This document shows, piece after piece, positions 63,388 to 64,000 of a stretch of DNA of 64,000 bases. The DNA is taken from the NCBI GenBank assembly GCA_947488935.1, contig CANLBN010000003.1:248001-312000 (forward strand), in the 5' to 3' direction. A program made the position numbers and the translations under genes. Below the pieces are notes generated by a model, which made no database searches, had not been told where the DNA came from, and saw nothing but the letters and a program-made list of their open reading frames with translations. Each line of letters opens with the position of its first letter. The first letter of the stretch is position 1. This DNA comes from an uncultured Pseudomonadales bacterium (GTDB taxonomy: Bacteria > Pseudomonadota > Gammaproteobacteria > Pseudomonadales > Cellvibrionaceae).

Positions 63388-64000
63388 TGAAAAAAATAAT
63401 TTCGGTTTTATGTATATTAAGTGCTTTGTGTTTTAGTGTAAATACGCTGGCTGGCGACAAAATAAAGCTAGGCACAGAAGGTGCCTATGCGCCTTTTAAT
63501 TCCATCGATGCCAAAGGCAAGCTAGTGGGTTTTGATATCGAAATAGGCGAGGCACTGTGTGCCGCAATGGAGGCCGAGTGTGAATGGGTAACCTCTGATT
63601 GGGATGGTATTATTCCTGCATTATTGGCAAAAAAATTCGACGCAATTATTGCCTCTATGTCGATTACCGAAGAGCGTAAGCAAAAAATTGCGTTTACTCA
63701 AAAATACTACACAAGCCCGGTAAAATTTGCTCGTATGAAGGGCTCGTCCTTCGAGATAACACCCGATAAATTAAAGGGTAAATATATTGCTGTACAGTCC
63801 AGTACAGTGACAGAAAACTTTGTGCGCGCGACTTTTCCTAAAGCAAAAATAAAAGCCTATAAATCACAAGAAGAGGCTAATCTTGATTTTCTTGCTGGGC
63901 GTGTCGATGTTATTGCCGCCGACTCCTTTGTACTTTACGACTTTTTAGACTCGAAGCAAGGTAAGCAGGCAGAAGCCGTAGGCCCAGACTTTGATGATGT
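63388..64000 (+). CDS. Amino-acid ABC transporter substrate-binding protein, 5' part (cut by window end)
   Basis: The frame opens at an ATG preceded by AGAGG and stays open to the edge (204 residues). A signal peptide ends near residue 24 (TLA-GDK). Then come IKLGTEGAYAPFNSIDAKGKLVGFDIEIGEALCAAM, typical of lysine/arginine/ornithine (ArgT/HisJ-like) binding proteins, and ASMSITEERKQKIAFTQKYY. The gene is 43 bases after the ATPase gene and in the same operon. The ligand is likely a basic or polar amino acid. Confidence 0.92.

Noticed and set aside
1..64000. Prophage, complete insertion sequence, CRISPR array, rRNA operon or origin
   Set aside because: No integrase, transposase, cas gene, regularly spaced repeats, rRNA-like sequence or DnaA-box cluster was seen.

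Overview
The window looks like a chromosomal segment of a marine-type gammaproteobacterium of the Pseudomonadales/Cellvibrionales group with modest GC content (judged by eye, not computed). The argument is gene order. From memory of Pseudomonas aeruginosa PAO1, the block rpsT - murJ - ribF - ileS - lspA - fkpB - ispH - minor pilins/pilY1/pilY2/pilE - fimT - pilR - pilS - bamD - rluD - pgeF - clpB matches PA4563 to PA4542 almost gene for gene. Here a glycerate-kinase-like gene, a chrA/cytochrome b561/yceI trio and nadE are inserted. I see no rRNA, CRISPR array, prophage, complete insertion sequence or replication origin.

Layout. 1-7000: end of a DUF1289 gene, a CorC-type CNNM/CBS protein, a PilZ protein next to a DUF1631 protein, ypjD, rpsT with a clear promoter and terminator, and a P-loop kinase. 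7200-17500: murJ, the chrA/b561/yceI insert, then ribF-ileS-lspA-fkpB-ispH (flavin synthesis, Ile-tRNA charging, lipoprotein signal peptidase, prolyl isomerase, isoprenoid synthesis). 17600-29100: a complete type IVa pilus minor-pilin/PilY1 operon, a convergent FimT-like pseudopilin with an unusual residue at position 5, and the PilR-PilS two-component system. 29300-36800: nadE, bamD, rluD-pgeF (pgeF carries an exact 39-bp tandem duplication) and clpB with a strong terminator.

37000-52700 is more accessory in content: a chemoreceptor-porin-small PstS-like operon, an orphan CheY-like regulator, a LysR gene divergent from a monooxygenase/oxidoreductase pair with a palindrome between them, a K+ channel, a tripartite RND efflux pump, a LysE exporter and a secreted or exported MA-type metallopeptidase.

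52800-58650 is the most interesting segment. It is a tightly packed six-gene operon resembling E. coli ynbABCD plus an acyltransferase. It encodes a CDP-alcohol phosphatidyltransferase with two Asp-to-Asn changes in its signature, a hydrolase-methyltransferase fusion, a PAP2/dual-specificity phosphatase fusion, a small membrane protein, a CdsA-like CTP:phosphatidate cytidylyltransferase and a PlsC-like acyltransferase. Together these could form a self-contained pathway from lysophosphatidate to a non-standard phospholipid; that reading is an inference.

58700-64000: a small membrane protein, a tRNA-Met(CAT) with a consensus promoter, a hydroxypyruvate isomerase-like protein, an RDD protein, an aromatic/aspartate aminotransferase, and the start of a polar amino-acid ABC transporter (ATPase, then a binding protein cut by the window end).
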